The notes: generated by a model not told the origin, from the sequence alone. A DNA stretch of 64,000 nt from DASVRA01 sp036388855 (GCA_036388855.1 DASVRA010000011.1:60156-124155); one strand, 5' to 3'. Numbered from the stretch's first letter, positions 31,556-40,107 are shown. A program made the numbers and translations.

Positions 31556-32707
31556 CTATGACAGCGTAGCGCTAGCGACCGCCGAATCCACCTGGGTCTT
31601 GACGATGCCTGCTCTCTTTGCCGCCGAATCCGCGATCATTTGAAGCTCCGGCTGCGCAATAGGGTCGAAGCCTTCAAGCGTCGTCAAGGCATGTTGTAGC
31701 TCGGCATTGGCGCTGATGAGGTGGCGTTGAAAGCGAATATCTACTGGCGTAGCCGTGATGATCGCTTCATCCAGGTTGTTTCGCTCTGTTAACACGCTGA
31801 TGGCCGCCGGTGAGGACAACACTTCCCGTAACCTACCAAGATCAGGGTTTTGGCTCTTAACGGCGGGCTCTAAGTCCCGATCTTTAGAGCCGTACAGCCA
31901 TATCAGTAGGTTACGAAGTTCGCTAAACTTGCCTTCTGGCACCGGATCCAAACTTGGATCGGCCGATCGGTCCGCTCTTGGCATTCCGAGATAGGCCGTG
32001 AATTCCTCATAGGCCAGGCCGGTATAAAGGTGGGAGAAGCTGAAAGATTTCCGCTTTCGGTCTGAAAGATCATAGATGCGGTTCTTCTCGGCCTGATTCA
32101 GAACATAGAGCGCAGCGACCATGCGGTGCATCGTCATGTGCTGATCGCCCATCCGACTGGCAATCTGACTAAGGTTCATGCTGGGCTGGCCAGACGCCCG
32201 TTTCCGGTTTTCATCATCTAACCAGCGCGCGGCGAAACGAGCTTTGGCGAAGGCGTCCCACGATTGAGGTCCGTTGATGTGCTTGAATCCAATTAGATCC
32301 CGCGCGTCGTCCTCGCGTTCAACACGAAACACCAGCAGCTCATTGAGCGTTGCTGCTTTGTCTGGCTCCATCGGTGGAACCGTCGTTCGCGCCGCCCGAG
32401 CAAGTTCTGGGTCACGCAAAACCTTTACCGCTGCCAAGCGGCGGTTTCCCTCCAGGACTGCTAATCGACTATCGCGCTCGATAACAATCAATGGCTCGAT
32501 ATTGATATAGCCGCTAGTCGAAATGGACTGGATCAATTCGGACAAATCCGCGGACGCAGCCAACGTGGCAATGATCGCGCTGTCGGTCGATTCCGCAGGC
32601 CGTTTGTCCGGAGTAAATCGGGGATTATTCTCATCGAAATCTAGGAGTTCAACGGGAACTTTCGCGGCCTCACCGATCGGAGGCAGAAGCACGCTACCGT
32701 CGGCCAT
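31556..32707 (-). CDS. ParB/Srx-fold domain protein
   Basis: The 383-residue protein opens with a ParB-type region: LLDFDENNPRF, then ISTSGYINIEPLIVIE and VLEGNRRLAAVKVL (EGNRR at residues 86-90). A helix-turn-helix stretch follows (MNLSQIASRMG, about 176-210), and then a helical C-terminus. The EGNRR form is common in accessory-region ParB homologues, not in the chromosomal parB of a parABS locus, and no parA is present. A purine-rich AGGGGAT box precedes the ATG. It is cotranscribed with the nuclease-like gene, so it probably provides DNA binding or NTP-dependent control within a defence-like module. Confidence 0.85.
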   Translation of the reverse strand: MADGSVLLPPIGEAAKVPVELLDFDENNPRFTPDKRPAESTDSAIIATLAASADLSELIQSISTSGYINIEPLIVIERDSRLAVLEGNRRLAAVKVLRDPELARAARTTVPPMEPDKAATLNELLVFRVEREDDARDLIGFKHINGPQSWDAFAKARFAARWLDDENRKRASGQPSMNLSQIASRMGDQHMTMHRMVAALYVLNQAEKNRIYDLSDRKRKSFSFSHLYTGLAYEEFTAYLGMPRADRSADPSLDPVPEGKFSELRNLLIWLYGSKDRDLEPAVKSQNPDLGRLREVLSSPAAISVLTERNNLDEAIITATPVDIRFQRHLISANAELQHALTTLEGFDPIAQPELQMIADSAAKRAGIVKTQVDSAVASATLS

Positions 32708-32854
32708 TTGTATCCCCTAGCTTACAGATGAAATGGCAGCTTCACACTGTCGTAGCTGTTTGAGCCTTCCGGGCAGGGAGTCAACCGCTCGGCCTGCTTG
32801 TCCACCGGCTTGCGCTTCCAGGAAGCTTCGCGGCAGTCGCACCTGGCCGCAGCG

Positions 32855-33469
32855 TCACTTCGGACCGGGCGCCCCATGCCCCGAGTGGTCATGCCCCCCG
32901 CCGTCGGCCTTCGGCGCCGCCTTCGGGTACCGCCCCGCGGCCCCCGGCACGGTGACCAGGCCGCTGATCTCGCCGGGGTTATGGGCGTCAGTGTGGATGT
33001 TGAGGACGATCAGGCCTTCGCGCAGGGCGCTGACGAAATCCTCGAAGCTCAGGGTGGAGTTCACCAGCCTGGCGCCGGCTGCGTAGTCCATGTCGGTCGC
33101 GGTCACGTGCATGCCGCGCGCGGTGGCGTGGTAGTCCGCGCCGTAGGGCAGCGGCACGACCAGGACCGAGGCGCCGCCGGCGGGGGTGGCGTACTTGTGC
33201 AGGTGGATGGGGCCGATCGGGGCGGCGACCAGCTTGTCCCACAGGGCCTCGGTGGTGATGCCCTCGACCGTCAGGTCCACCGAGACGCGCTGGCGCTCGG
33301 TGTCGACCTTGATCTTCGCCGCGCCCGTGGCCTTCGAACCGGTGGGCGCCGAGCCGTACTTGCCGTCGAGCGCGGCGTCGAAGCTGAGGATCTCCGCCCG
33401 CAGGGGCGTGGCCGAGGCGCTGGCCGCGAGCGCGAGGATGGCGCCGAGCACCGCCTGTTGGATACGCAT
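32855..33469 (-). CDS. CHRD domain exported protein
   Basis: The 204-residue precursor has a Sec signal (MRIQQAVLGAILALAASASA). The rest is a CHRD domain, first defined in chordin: HLHKYATPAGG, VLNIHTDAHNPGEISG and VNSTLSFEDFVSALREG are typical. The His-rich end (GGGHDHSGHG) might bind metal. CHRD proteins are exported and of unknown function in bacteria. ATG 33469 follows GGGGA at about 7 nt. The 5' third overlaps the reading frame of the upstream gene by 199 nt. Confidence 0.9.
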   Translation of the reverse strand: MRIQQAVLGAILALAASASATPLRAEILSFDAALDGKYGSAPTGSKATGAAKIKVDTERQRVSVDLTVEGITTEALWDKLVAAPIGPIHLHKYATPAGGASVLVVPLPYGADYHATARGMHVTATDMDYAAGARLVNSTLSFEDFVSALREGLIVLNIHTDAHNPGEISGLVTVPGAAGRYPKAAPKADGGGHDHSGHGAPGPK

Positions 33470-34149
33470 GCGTTCGTCCCCGGAGCTGTCCGAACGCGAG
33501 CGTCGCATGGGATCGGCTGCATGAAAAGCTGCGGCCGACGAGCGCCCGCCTCCCCACTCCCCAAACCCTCCGCGGCCGCCTCCGCTGCCATCCCCGCCTG
33601 CCGCTTCTGCATGAGCTCTTTGTGCCGCTCGGAGTCGCGGCGTTGGACTTCCTGCCAATAGCGGACCTTGACCGGGTCCGGATCGGGGTCGTCCCAGACG
33701 GCCATCAGCTCGGTCGCGTAGGCCGGCTCGAGCAGGGCGCGCGAAACGATCTCCAGGTTGCTCTGGGGCCGCTTGGCCGCAATCCGGGTCAGCACGTCGG
33801 CCAGCTGGGCCAGCTGCCGGGCTTCGTCGAAGCGGCTCTGGCGCATGGCCGAGGCCACCCCCTGCAGCGCCGCGCGGGCCAGCTCGGCCGCCTCGCCGGC
33901 GTCCGGCTCCAGCCCCGCGGTCAGCGAGCCGAGCGGCGGCGGCGGCGGCGGTTCGACCCGGTCCTGCTTGGTCCATTTCTCGCGCCAGGCCCGCCGCCAG
34001 ATGGCCCAGGTGGTGACGTCGTAGCGCTCGGCCAGCACCTTGGCCGGCGCCCCGGCCAGATAGCTTTCGCGGATCAGCGCCCAGGTCTCCGGCCCCCTGA
34101 TCTTGTAGGCCTTGCGCGGCGGCCGGGCCTTCGTCGCACCCTCATCCAT
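33271..34149 (-). CDS. Uncharacterised protein with HTH-like N-terminus
   Basis: The 292-residue frame begins MDEGATKARPPRKAY. Residues 20-60 (TWALIRESYLAGAPAKVLAE, then YDVTTWAIWRRAW) resemble the helix-turn-helix of terminase small subunits and similar DNA-binding proteins. A Pro run and a helical middle follow, with Gln/Arg-rich stretches. Residues after about 225 lie inside the CHRD gene and are Arg/Ser/Pro-rich, typical of a shadow frame, so the real protein may end earlier through a frameshift, or the overlap is genuine. A strong promoter with a palindrome lies just upstream, suggesting autoregulation. Confidence 0.6.
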   Translation of the reverse strand: MDEGATKARPPRKAYKIRGPETWALIRESYLAGAPAKVLAERYDVTTWAIWRRAWREKWTKQDRVEPPPPPPLGSLTAGLEPDAGEAAELARAALQGVASAMRQSRFDEARQLAQLADVLTRIAAKRPQSNLEIVSRALLEPAYATELMAVWDDPDPDPVKVRYWQEVQRRDSERHKELMQKRQAGMAAEAAAEGLGSGEAGARRPQLFMQPIPCDARVRTAPGTNACVSNRRCSAPSSRSRPAPRPRPCGRRSSASTPRSTASTARRPPVRRPRARRRSRSTPSASASRWT

Positions 34150-34185
34150 GCGCTGAAGGTGGCGAGCCGACCGCGCATTGTCAAG

Positions 34186-34220
34186 ATAATATTCCTAGAA
34201 CACCGCTTGTCAAGCGGTGT
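34186..34220 (-). promoter_or_regulatory. Sigma-70-like promoter overlapped by a 21-bp palindrome
   Basis: On the minus strand a perfect -35 TTGACA (34213-34208) and a -10 TATTAT (34191-34186) are spaced by 16 nt, about 37 nt upstream of ATG 34149. A perfect palindrome, ACACCGCTTG-a-CAAGCGGTGT (34200-34220), covers the -35 element and looks like a repressor operator. CTTGACAA occurs twice 28 nt apart. The HTH-like product is the obvious candidate repressor. Confidence 0.6.
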
Positions 34221-34254
34221 CCAGCGCCCGTGTCCAAGCTTGTGCAGCCGACGC

Positions 34255-36060
34255 CTAATCCCCCTCCATCTTCAGCGCCGCGATGAACGCCTCCTGAGGG
34301 ATCTCCACCCGGCCGAACTGGCGCATCCGCTTCTTGCCCTCCTTCTGCTTGTCCAGCAGCTTGCGCTTGCGGCTGGCGTCGCCACCGTAGCACTTGGCGG
34401 TGACGTCCTTGCGCAGGGCGCGCACGGTTTCGCGGGCGATGATCTTGCCGCCGATGGCGGCCTGGATCGGGATCTGGAACAGGTGGGGGGGGATCAGCTC
34501 CTTCATCTTCTCGACCATGCCGCGGCCGCGGGTCTCGGCGCGGGCGCGGTGGACCAGCATCGACAGGGCGTCGACCGGCTCGGCGTTGACCAGGATCGAC
34601 ATCTTCACCAGATCGCCCTCGCGGTAGCCCTCGATCGAGTAGTCGAAGGAGGCGTAGCCCTTGGAGATGGATTTCAGCCGGTCGTAGAAGTCGAACACCA
34701 CCTCGTTCAGCGGCAGGTCGTAGACCACCATGGCGCGGGCGCCGACGTAGGAGAGCTCGCGCTGCTCGCCGCGGCGGTCCTGGCACAGCTTGATCACCGC
34801 GCCGAGGTAGTCGTCGGGCGTGATGATGGTGGCCTTGATCCACGGCTCCTCGATGTGGTCGATCTTCACCGGGTCGGGCAGGTCGGCGGGGTTGTGCAGC
34901 TCGATCAGGTCGCCGTTGGTCAGGGTGACGCGGTAGATCACGCTGGGGGCGGTGGCGATCAGGTCGAGGTCGAACTCGCGCGACAGGCGCTCCTGGATGA
35001 TCTCCAGGTGCAGCAGGCCAAGGAACCCGCAGCGGTAGCCGAAGCCGAGGGCGGCGGAGGTCTCCATTTCGTAGGTGAATGAAGCGTCGTTCAGGCGCAG
35101 GCGCCCGACCGCGGCGCGCAGGGCCTCGAAGTCGGCGGCGTCCACCGGGAACAGGCCGCAGAACACCACCGGCTGGGCGGGGCGGAAGCCCGGCAGGGCG
35201 GTGGCGGTGGGGCGGCGCTCGTCGGTGATGGTGTCGCCGACGGCGGCGTCGGCCACCTCCTTGATCTGGGCGGTGATGAAGCCGATCTCGCCGGGGCCCA
35301 GCGCATCGACCGCCTCGATCTTGGGGCGGAAGACGCCGACGCGGTCGATGCCGTGGACCGCGCCGGTCTGCATCATCTTGACCTTCTGGCCGGCGCGCAG
35401 GGAGCCGTCGAACACCCGCACCAGCACGATCACGCCCAGGTACGCGTCGTACCAGGCGTCAACCAGCAGCGCCTTGAGCGGCGCGCCGGGGTCGCCCTTG
35501 GGCGCGGGCAGGCGGGTGACAATGGCCTCCAGCACGTCCTCGATGCCGACGCCCGACTTGGCCGAGGCCAGGACGGCGTCGGAAGCGTCGAGCCCGATCA
35601 CGTTCTCGATCTGCTGTCGCACCCGCTCGGGCTCGGCCGCGGGCAGGTCGATCTTGTTGAGCACCGAGACAATTTCGTGATTGTTGTCGATCGCCTGATA
35701 GACGTTGGCGAGCGTCTGCGCCTCCACCCCCTGCGACGCATCCACCACCAGGATCGACCCCTCGCACGCCGCCAGGCTCCGGCTCACCTCATACGCGAAG
35801 TCCACATGCCCCGGCGTGTCCATCAGGTTGAGCACATACGTCTCCCCATCCCGCGCCCGGTATTCCAGCCGCACCGTCTGCGCCTTGATGGTGATCCCCC
35901 GCTCCCGCTCGATCTCCATCGAGTCGAGCACCTGCTCCTTCATCTCCCTTTCGGTGAGCCCGCCCGTCACCTGAATCAGCCGATCGGACAGTGTGGATTT
36001 GCCGTGATCGATATGCGCGACGATCGAAAAGTTACGGATTCGGTCCAGCGGCGCGGTCAT
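34255..36060 (-). CDS. lepA: Elongation factor 4 (LepA)
   Basis: The 601-residue GTPase is LepA/EF4, which acts on the ribosome during initiation or stalled translocation. G1 is AHIDHGKST, G3 DTPGH, G4 NKID; switch I contains RERGITIKAQTV. The C-terminal LepA-specific domain ends in KRMRQFGRVEIPQEAFIAAL, split here as KKRMRQFGRVEIP and AFIAAL. ATG 36060 starts the conserved sequence MTAPLDRIRNFSIVAHIDHG; the frame stays open 31 codons upstream. The upstream spacer, shared with the DUF1134 gene, holds a CtrA-type site. Confidence 0.97.
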   Translation of the reverse strand: MTAPLDRIRNFSIVAHIDHGKSTLSDRLIQVTGGLTEREMKEQVLDSMEIERERGITIKAQTVRLEYRARDGETYVLNLMDTPGHVDFAYEVSRSLAACEGSILVVDASQGVEAQTLANVYQAIDNNHEIVSVLNKIDLPAAEPERVRQQIENVIGLDASDAVLASAKSGVGIEDVLEAIVTRLPAPKGDPGAPLKALLVDAWYDAYLGVIVLVRVFDGSLRAGQKVKMMQTGAVHGIDRVGVFRPKIEAVDALGPGEIGFITAQIKEVADAAVGDTITDERRPTATALPGFRPAQPVVFCGLFPVDAADFEALRAAVGRLRLNDASFTYEMETSAALGFGYRCGFLGLLHLEIIQERLSREFDLDLIATAPSVIYRVTLTNGDLIELHNPADLPDPVKIDHIEEPWIKATIITPDDYLGAVIKLCQDRRGEQRELSYVGARAMVVYDLPLNEVVFDFYDRLKSISKGYASFDYSIEGYREGDLVKMSILVNAEPVDALSMLVHRARAETRGRGMVEKMKELIPPHLFQIPIQAAIGGKIIARETVRALRKDVTAKCYGGDASRKRKLLDKQKEGKKRMRQFGRVEIPQEAFIAALKMEGD

Positions 36061-36122
36061 GGGGGCGGCGTCTAGCACACTCGGGTGCAGCGGCGAGGCG
36101 ACAAGCCGCCGAAAGCCCATGC

Positions 36123-36137
36123 TTAACCCGGTCTTAA
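36123..36137 (+). promoter_or_regulatory. Perfect CtrA-type site TTAA-N7-TTAA
   Basis: The spacer between lepA and the DUF1134 gene reads TTAA, seven bases (cccggtc), TTAA, an exact match to the CtrA full binding site of Caulobacter and relatives. It is 73 nt upstream of ATG 36211 and 62 nt upstream of ATG 36060 on the other strand, so either gene could be the target. Cell-cycle control of the DUF1134 gene is the more natural reading, because lepA is housekeeping. Confidence 0.6.
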
Positions 36138-36210
36138 AGCGGCGGTGGCTCACTTGCGAGGGGGGACTGTCGCCGGGCTCCGCGCCCGCGCATGAGTGGA
36201 GTTTGACGCC

Positions 36211-36867
36211 ATGGACCGCCGCACCTTAATTCTCGCCGCCGCCGCGGGCGCCGGTCTGCTGGCCCGCCCGGGCTGGGCGCAGACGACGGCTGCTTCCGCC
36301 GAACTGCCGGAGGACGGCCAGCTCACGGGCGCGCCGCCGCCGCCCTCGCCCAGGATGACGGTGGAGCCGTCCTACGCCACGCCAGAGACCTTCAGCCGTG
36401 AGGAGATCAGCCGCTCGGTGTCCGATTTCATGGGCGTCACGGCCGAGGGCGCGGGCGCGGTGGTCGAACGGCTGTTCCGCGAGAACGGGCGGCCCACCGG
36501 GTACATCGCCGGCGAGGAAGGCTCGGCCGCCTTCGCGCTCGGCCTGCGCTACGGCAAGGGCCTGCTCCACATGAAGGGGCGCGAGCCCCAGGTGGTCTAC
36601 TGGCGCGGCGGCTCGATCGGCTGGGACTTCGGGGGCAACGCCAGCCGGGTGCTGACGCTGGTTTACGGCATGCACGTGCCGGAGATGCTCTACCGCCACT
36701 TCCCGGGCGTGGAGGGCTCGGCCTACCTGATCGGCGGCATGGGGGTGAACTACCAGCGCGCCGAGGGCGTGACCCTGGCGCCGATGCGGGCGGGGGTGGG
36801 CGTGCGGCTGGGCGCCAACGTCGGCTGGTTGGCCTACAGCGCCAAGCGGAGCTTCCTGCCGGTCTAG
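36211..36867 (+). CDS. DUF1134 family exported protein
   Basis: The 218-residue precursor starts with an Arg pair and a hydrophobic stretch (MDRRTLILAAAAGAGLLA, cleaved after GWAQ). The mature part is DUF1134: SVSDFMGVTAEGAG, then YWRGGSIGWDFGGNASRV and YHLPG-like YRHFPGVEGSAYLIGG, with GMGVNYQRA and a C-terminal RLGANVGWLAYS. The domain is found mainly in alphaproteobacteria and has no established function; the abundance of small residues suggests a beta-rich periplasmic protein. A GTG five codons earlier is an alternative start. A CtrA site lies upstream. Confidence 0.88.
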   Translation: MDRRTLILAAAAGAGLLARPGWAQTTAASAELPEDGQLTGAPPPPSPRMTVEPSYATPETFSREEISRSVSDFMGVTAEGAGAVVERLFRENGRPTGYIAGEEGSAAFALGLRYGKGLLHMKGREPQVVYWRGGSIGWDFGGNASRVLTLVYGMHVPEMLYRHFPGVEGSAYLIGGMGVNYQRAEGVTLAPMRAGVGVRLGANVGWLAYSAKRSFLPV

Positions 36868-37460
36868 GCGGCGCGGCCCTCGCCGGTGTTTCCGTTGGTC
36901 TGGGTCCGCACGGAGATCCAGTCCATCAGGGCGAACAGCACGCCCGACAGCACGAACACGGCGTGGAGGATGACCATCCACATGATCTGGTCGTAGTGCA
37001 CCTCGACCGGCTGGCCGCCGTGCGCCTCGCCGCCCGCCTGCGCCAGCCGCATGAAAGAGCGCAGCAACGAGATCGCGCTGATGGCGACGATGGAGCCGAT
37101 CAGCTTCAGCTTCATGCCGGTGAAATCGACGGTGCCCATCCACTCGGGCCGGTCCTCGTGGCCGCGGGTGTCGATCTTGGAGACGAAGTTCTCGTAGCCG
37201 GAGAAGATCACGATCAGCAGCAGGTTGCCGGCCAGCGACAGGTCGATCAGCGACAGCACCAGCATAATCGCCTCTTCCGGCTGCCGCAGGGCGGGGACCA
37301 CGCCGTGGGCGAACTCGACGCCGAACACGACCAGCAGCACGCCAAGCATCACGATCAGGCCGAGGTAGAAGGGCGCCATCAACCAGCGGGCGCCGAACAC
37401 GCCCATCTCGATCAGGTGCTCGACGGCGTTGCGCGCGCGCGGGGAGACGGGGTCGGCCAT
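36864..37460 (-). CDS. UPF0114 (YqhA/TIGR00645) family membrane protein
   Basis: The 198-residue inner-membrane protein has four hydrophobic helices. The family motif FSGYENFVSKID follows the second, and DFTGMKLKLIGSIVAISAI lies in the third. The amphipathic opening HLIEMGVFGARWLMAPFYLGL, given here as MGVFGARWLMAPFYLGL, is also conserved. The function of UPF0114 is unknown. The gene is convergent with DUF1134, their stop codons overlapping by 4 nt. A repeat array separates it from pheT. Confidence 0.9.
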   Translation of the reverse strand: MADPVSPRARNAVEHLIEMGVFGARWLMAPFYLGLIVMLGVLLVVFGVEFAHGVVPALRQPEEAIMLVLSLIDLSLAGNLLLIVIFSGYENFVSKIDTRGHEDRPEWMGTVDFTGMKLKLIGSIVAISAISLLRSFMRLAQAGGEAHGGQPVEVHYDQIMWMVILHAVFVLSGVLFALMDWISVRTQTNGNTGEGRAA

Positions 37461-37502
37461 GCCGCCGGGTGCGCGAGCGGTGCGGTGGAGTCAAGCAATG
37501 AT

Positions 37503-37637
37503 CCTCCCCCGTTCCGCAGAGAACGGGGGAGGTGGCGCGGCGCACAGCGCCGTAACTGAGGGGCGCTGCGGCGGCCGAGCGCCCCCTCAGTCATCCGGGC
37601 TGCGCCCCGGCTGACAGCTCCCCCGCAAGCGGGGGAG
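37503..37637. repeat. Intergenic array of hairpins, REP-like
   Basis: Several inverted repeats follow one another between UPF0114 and pheT. CTCCCCCGTT/AACGGGGGAG (37503-37532) and CTCCCCCGC-aa-GCGGGGGAG (37618-37637) bracket the element. Inside are CGGCGC-aca-GCGCCG, CTGAGGGGCGCT paired with AGCGCCCCCTCAG, and CCGGG-ctgcg-CCCGG. The repeated CTCCCC/GGGGAG theme also appears in the element at 18351. It is probably a mobile or amplified palindromic unit, and could end pheT transcripts. Confidence 0.75.
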
Positions 37638-37648
37638 TATCCTGTTGG

Positions 37649-40093
37649 TTAGGCCCGCAGGCGTGCGCCCGCCTTCTCCGCGGCGGCGACGACCCTGGCC
37701 GACAGCGCCTCGATCTCCGCATCCGCCAGGGTGTGGTCACGGGGCTGTAAGGTGACCTCCAGCGCCACCGACTTCTGGCCTTCCGGCACGCCCGCGCCGG
37801 CATAGACGTCGAAGACGTGCACGCCCGCGATCAGCGCCTTGTCGACGCCGGCCACGGCGCGGGCGAGGTCGTCGGCGGGGCGGGCGGCGTCGAGCAGGAA
37901 GGCGAAGTCGCGGCGGAGCGGCATCAACGGCGAGAGCGCGAGCGCCGGGCGCGTCTTGGCGGCCTTGCGCTTGGGCGCCGGCAGCAGGTCGAGCGTCAGC
38001 TCGAAGCCGTAGAGCGGCCCGTCGAGATCGAGCACCTTGAGCACGCGCGGATGAAGCTCCCCGAATTCGGCGAGCATTGTCTTCGGCCCGAGGTGAACTC
38101 GGGCTGAACGGCCGGGGTGGAACCAGGGGGAGGCCTGGCCCTGCACCAGTCGGAGCGAGGATGTGGGCGCGCCGAGTTCGGCGAGCAGGGCCATCAGGTC
38201 GCCCTTCAGCTCGAACAGCGGGTCGGGCCTGGCGCCGTCCCAGCGGCGGGGCGGGTGCGAAGAGAGCACGGCGGTGATCGCGGTGCGCTGGTCGTTCGGC
38301 CGGTCGCCTAGAAAGACGGGGCCGATCTCGAACAGGGCGGCGTCGGGGAAGCCGCGCTTGGCGTTGCGATCCGCCGCCTGCAGCAGGTTGGGCACAATCG
38401 ACGGGCGCATGCAGTCCAGGTCGGCGGCTATGGGGTTGGCCAGCACCAGTTCCGCCTTGCCGCCGCCGAACAATTCGGCCGTTGCTTTAGAGGTGAAGGA
38501 CCACGTCACCGCCTCGCGCCAACCCCAGGCGGCGAGCGCGCGGCGGGCGGCGCGGGCGCGGGCCTGCTGGGGGGTGAGCACGCCGCCGGGACGGTAGGGC
38601 GTATCGGGCAGCGGCGTGGAGGGGATGGCCGGGTAGCCGGCGATGCGGGCGACCTCCTCGACCAGGTCGGCCTTGCCTTCAACGTCGCGCCGCCAGGAGG
38701 GGGGGCGCAGCAGCACCTCGGCGCCGTGGTGGTCCTGTTCCTCGAAGCCTAGGTTGCGCAGGATCTCGAGCGCGCCCTCGCGGCCGATGGAGAGGCCGGC
38801 GAGGCGGTGCACGTAGGCGGGGTCGAAGGCGATCGGCTCGCGCCGCTCCGGCGCCTGGCCGGCCAGCACCACGTCGGAGGGTTCGCCGCCGCAAAGGTCG
38901 AGGATCAGCCGGGTGGCGAGCTCGATGCCGGGAACGAGGCTCTCAGGATCGACACCGCGAGCGAAGCGGTACTGGGCGTCCGAGGCGATGCCGGTGGCGC
39001 GACCGGTGCGGGCGGTGCGGATCGGGTCGAACCAAGCCGACTCGATGAATACGTCCGTCGTCTCCTCCGAGCAGGCGGTGGACATGCCGCCCATCACGCC
39101 GCCGAGGCCGATCGGGCGCTCGCCGCCGGCGTCGGCGATCACGCACATCTCCGCGCCCAGGTCGTAGGTCTTGCCGTCGAGCGCGATCAGCTGCTCGTCG
39201 TGGTGCGGCGCGGGCGAGGGTTCATCGCCGCTGGGCTCGGCCGGGGTGCGGCCGAGGCGGGCGACGATCACGTTTCCAACCAGCTTGGTGGCGTCGTAGA
39301 CGTGCAGCGGGCGGGCGCGGTCGTGGGTGATCAGGTTGGTTACGTCCACGAGCGCGTTTATCGGGCGCAGTCCGATGGAGCGCAGCCTGGCCTGCAGCCA
39401 CTCCGGCGAGGGGCCGTTGCGCACGCCCTGGATCAGGCGGCCGGCGAACACCGGACAGGCTTCAGGGCTCGGCAGGAGGATCTCGATCGGGCAGGGAAAG
39501 CGGCCGGGGACGGGCTCGGGCGTGCGGTCGATGCGCCGGCCGACGCCGGCGGCGGCGAGGTCGCGGGCGATGCCTTCCACGCCCAGCCAGTCGGGGCGGT
39601 TGGGGGTGACCTCGAAGTCGATCACCGGATCGGCGGCGCCCAGCGCCGGGGCCACGGGCGCGCCGACCGCCAGGTCGCCGGGCAGCTCCAGGATGCCATC
39701 GGACTCCTCGGCGACCTCCAGTTCGGCGGCCGAGCAGAGCATCCCGTTGGAGACCACGCCCCGTACCGCGCGCGGCTCCAGCGTGATGCCCGTGCCGGGG
39801 ATGTAGGTCCCGATCGGAGCGTAGACGGTGGTCAGCCCCGGGCGGGCGTTGGGGGCGCCGCAGACGATCTCCTTGCGGCCGTCCACAGTGTCCACCTGGC
39901 AGACGCGCAGGCGGTCGGCGTTGGGGTGCTGAACCGCCTCGACCACCTTGGCGACCGTGAAGGCGCGAAGCTTGGCGGAGGGGTCGATCACCTCCTCGAC
40001 CTCCAGGCCGGCCATGGTCATGGCCTCGGCGATCTGATCGATCGAGCAGGAGGTCTCCAGGTGCTCCTTGAGCCAGGAGAGGGTGAACTTCAT
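37649..40093 (-). CDS. pheT: Phenylalanine-tRNA ligase, beta subunit
   Basis: The 814-residue protein is PheT. It has the N-terminal KFTLSWLKEHLE, a tRNA-binding domain (FTVAKVVEAVQHPNADRLRVC, given here as HPNADRLRVCQVD), B3/B4 and B5 domains, and the FDX-anticodon-binding end with LMPLRRDFAFL. With PheS it forms the alpha2-beta2 synthetase that charges tRNA-Phe and edits Tyr-tRNA-Phe. ATG 40093 starts the conserved N-terminus; the 27 codons before it lie in a repeat. pheS is upstream, but a 190-bp spacer with hairpins separates the two. Confidence 0.98.
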   Translation of the reverse strand: MKFTLSWLKEHLETSCSIDQIAEAMTMAGLEVEEVIDPSAKLRAFTVAKVVEAVQHPNADRLRVCQVDTVDGRKEIVCGAPNARPGLTTVYAPIGTYIPGTGITLEPRAVRGVVSNGMLCSAAELEVAEESDGILELPGDLAVGAPVAPALGAADPVIDFEVTPNRPDWLGVEGIARDLAAAGVGRRIDRTPEPVPGRFPCPIEILLPSPEACPVFAGRLIQGVRNGPSPEWLQARLRSIGLRPINALVDVTNLITHDRARPLHVYDATKLVGNVIVARLGRTPAEPSGDEPSPAPHHDEQLIALDGKTYDLGAEMCVIADAGGERPIGLGGVMGGMSTACSEETTDVFIESAWFDPIRTARTGRATGIASDAQYRFARGVDPESLVPGIELATRLILDLCGGEPSDVVLAGQAPERREPIAFDPAYVHRLAGLSIGREGALEILRNLGFEEQDHHGAEVLLRPPSWRRDVEGKADLVEEVARIAGYPAIPSTPLPDTPYRPGGVLTPQQARARAARRALAAWGWREAVTWSFTSKATAELFGGGKAELVLANPIAADLDCMRPSIVPNLLQAADRNAKRGFPDAALFEIGPVFLGDRPNDQRTAITAVLSSHPPRRWDGARPDPLFELKGDLMALLAELGAPTSSLRLVQGQASPWFHPGRSARVHLGPKTMLAEFGELHPRVLKVLDLDGPLYGFELTLDLLPAPKRKAAKTRPALALSPLMPLRRDFAFLLDAARPADDLARAVAGVDKALIAGVHVFDVYAGAGVPEGQKSVALEVTLQPRDHTLADAEIEALSARVVAAAEKAGARLRA

Positions 40094-40107
40094 GACCTCG
40101 TCCTTCT

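Noticed and set aside
29560..32860. Direct repeats or tRNA ends flanking the low-GC island
   Set aside because: I compared the sequence at both edges and saw no convincing repeat, and there is no integrase, so no attachment site is claimed.
34200..34220. Palindrome read as the lepA terminator
   Set aside because: No T-run follows the stem on the minus strand, and it overlaps a near-consensus promoter, so an operator is the better reading.
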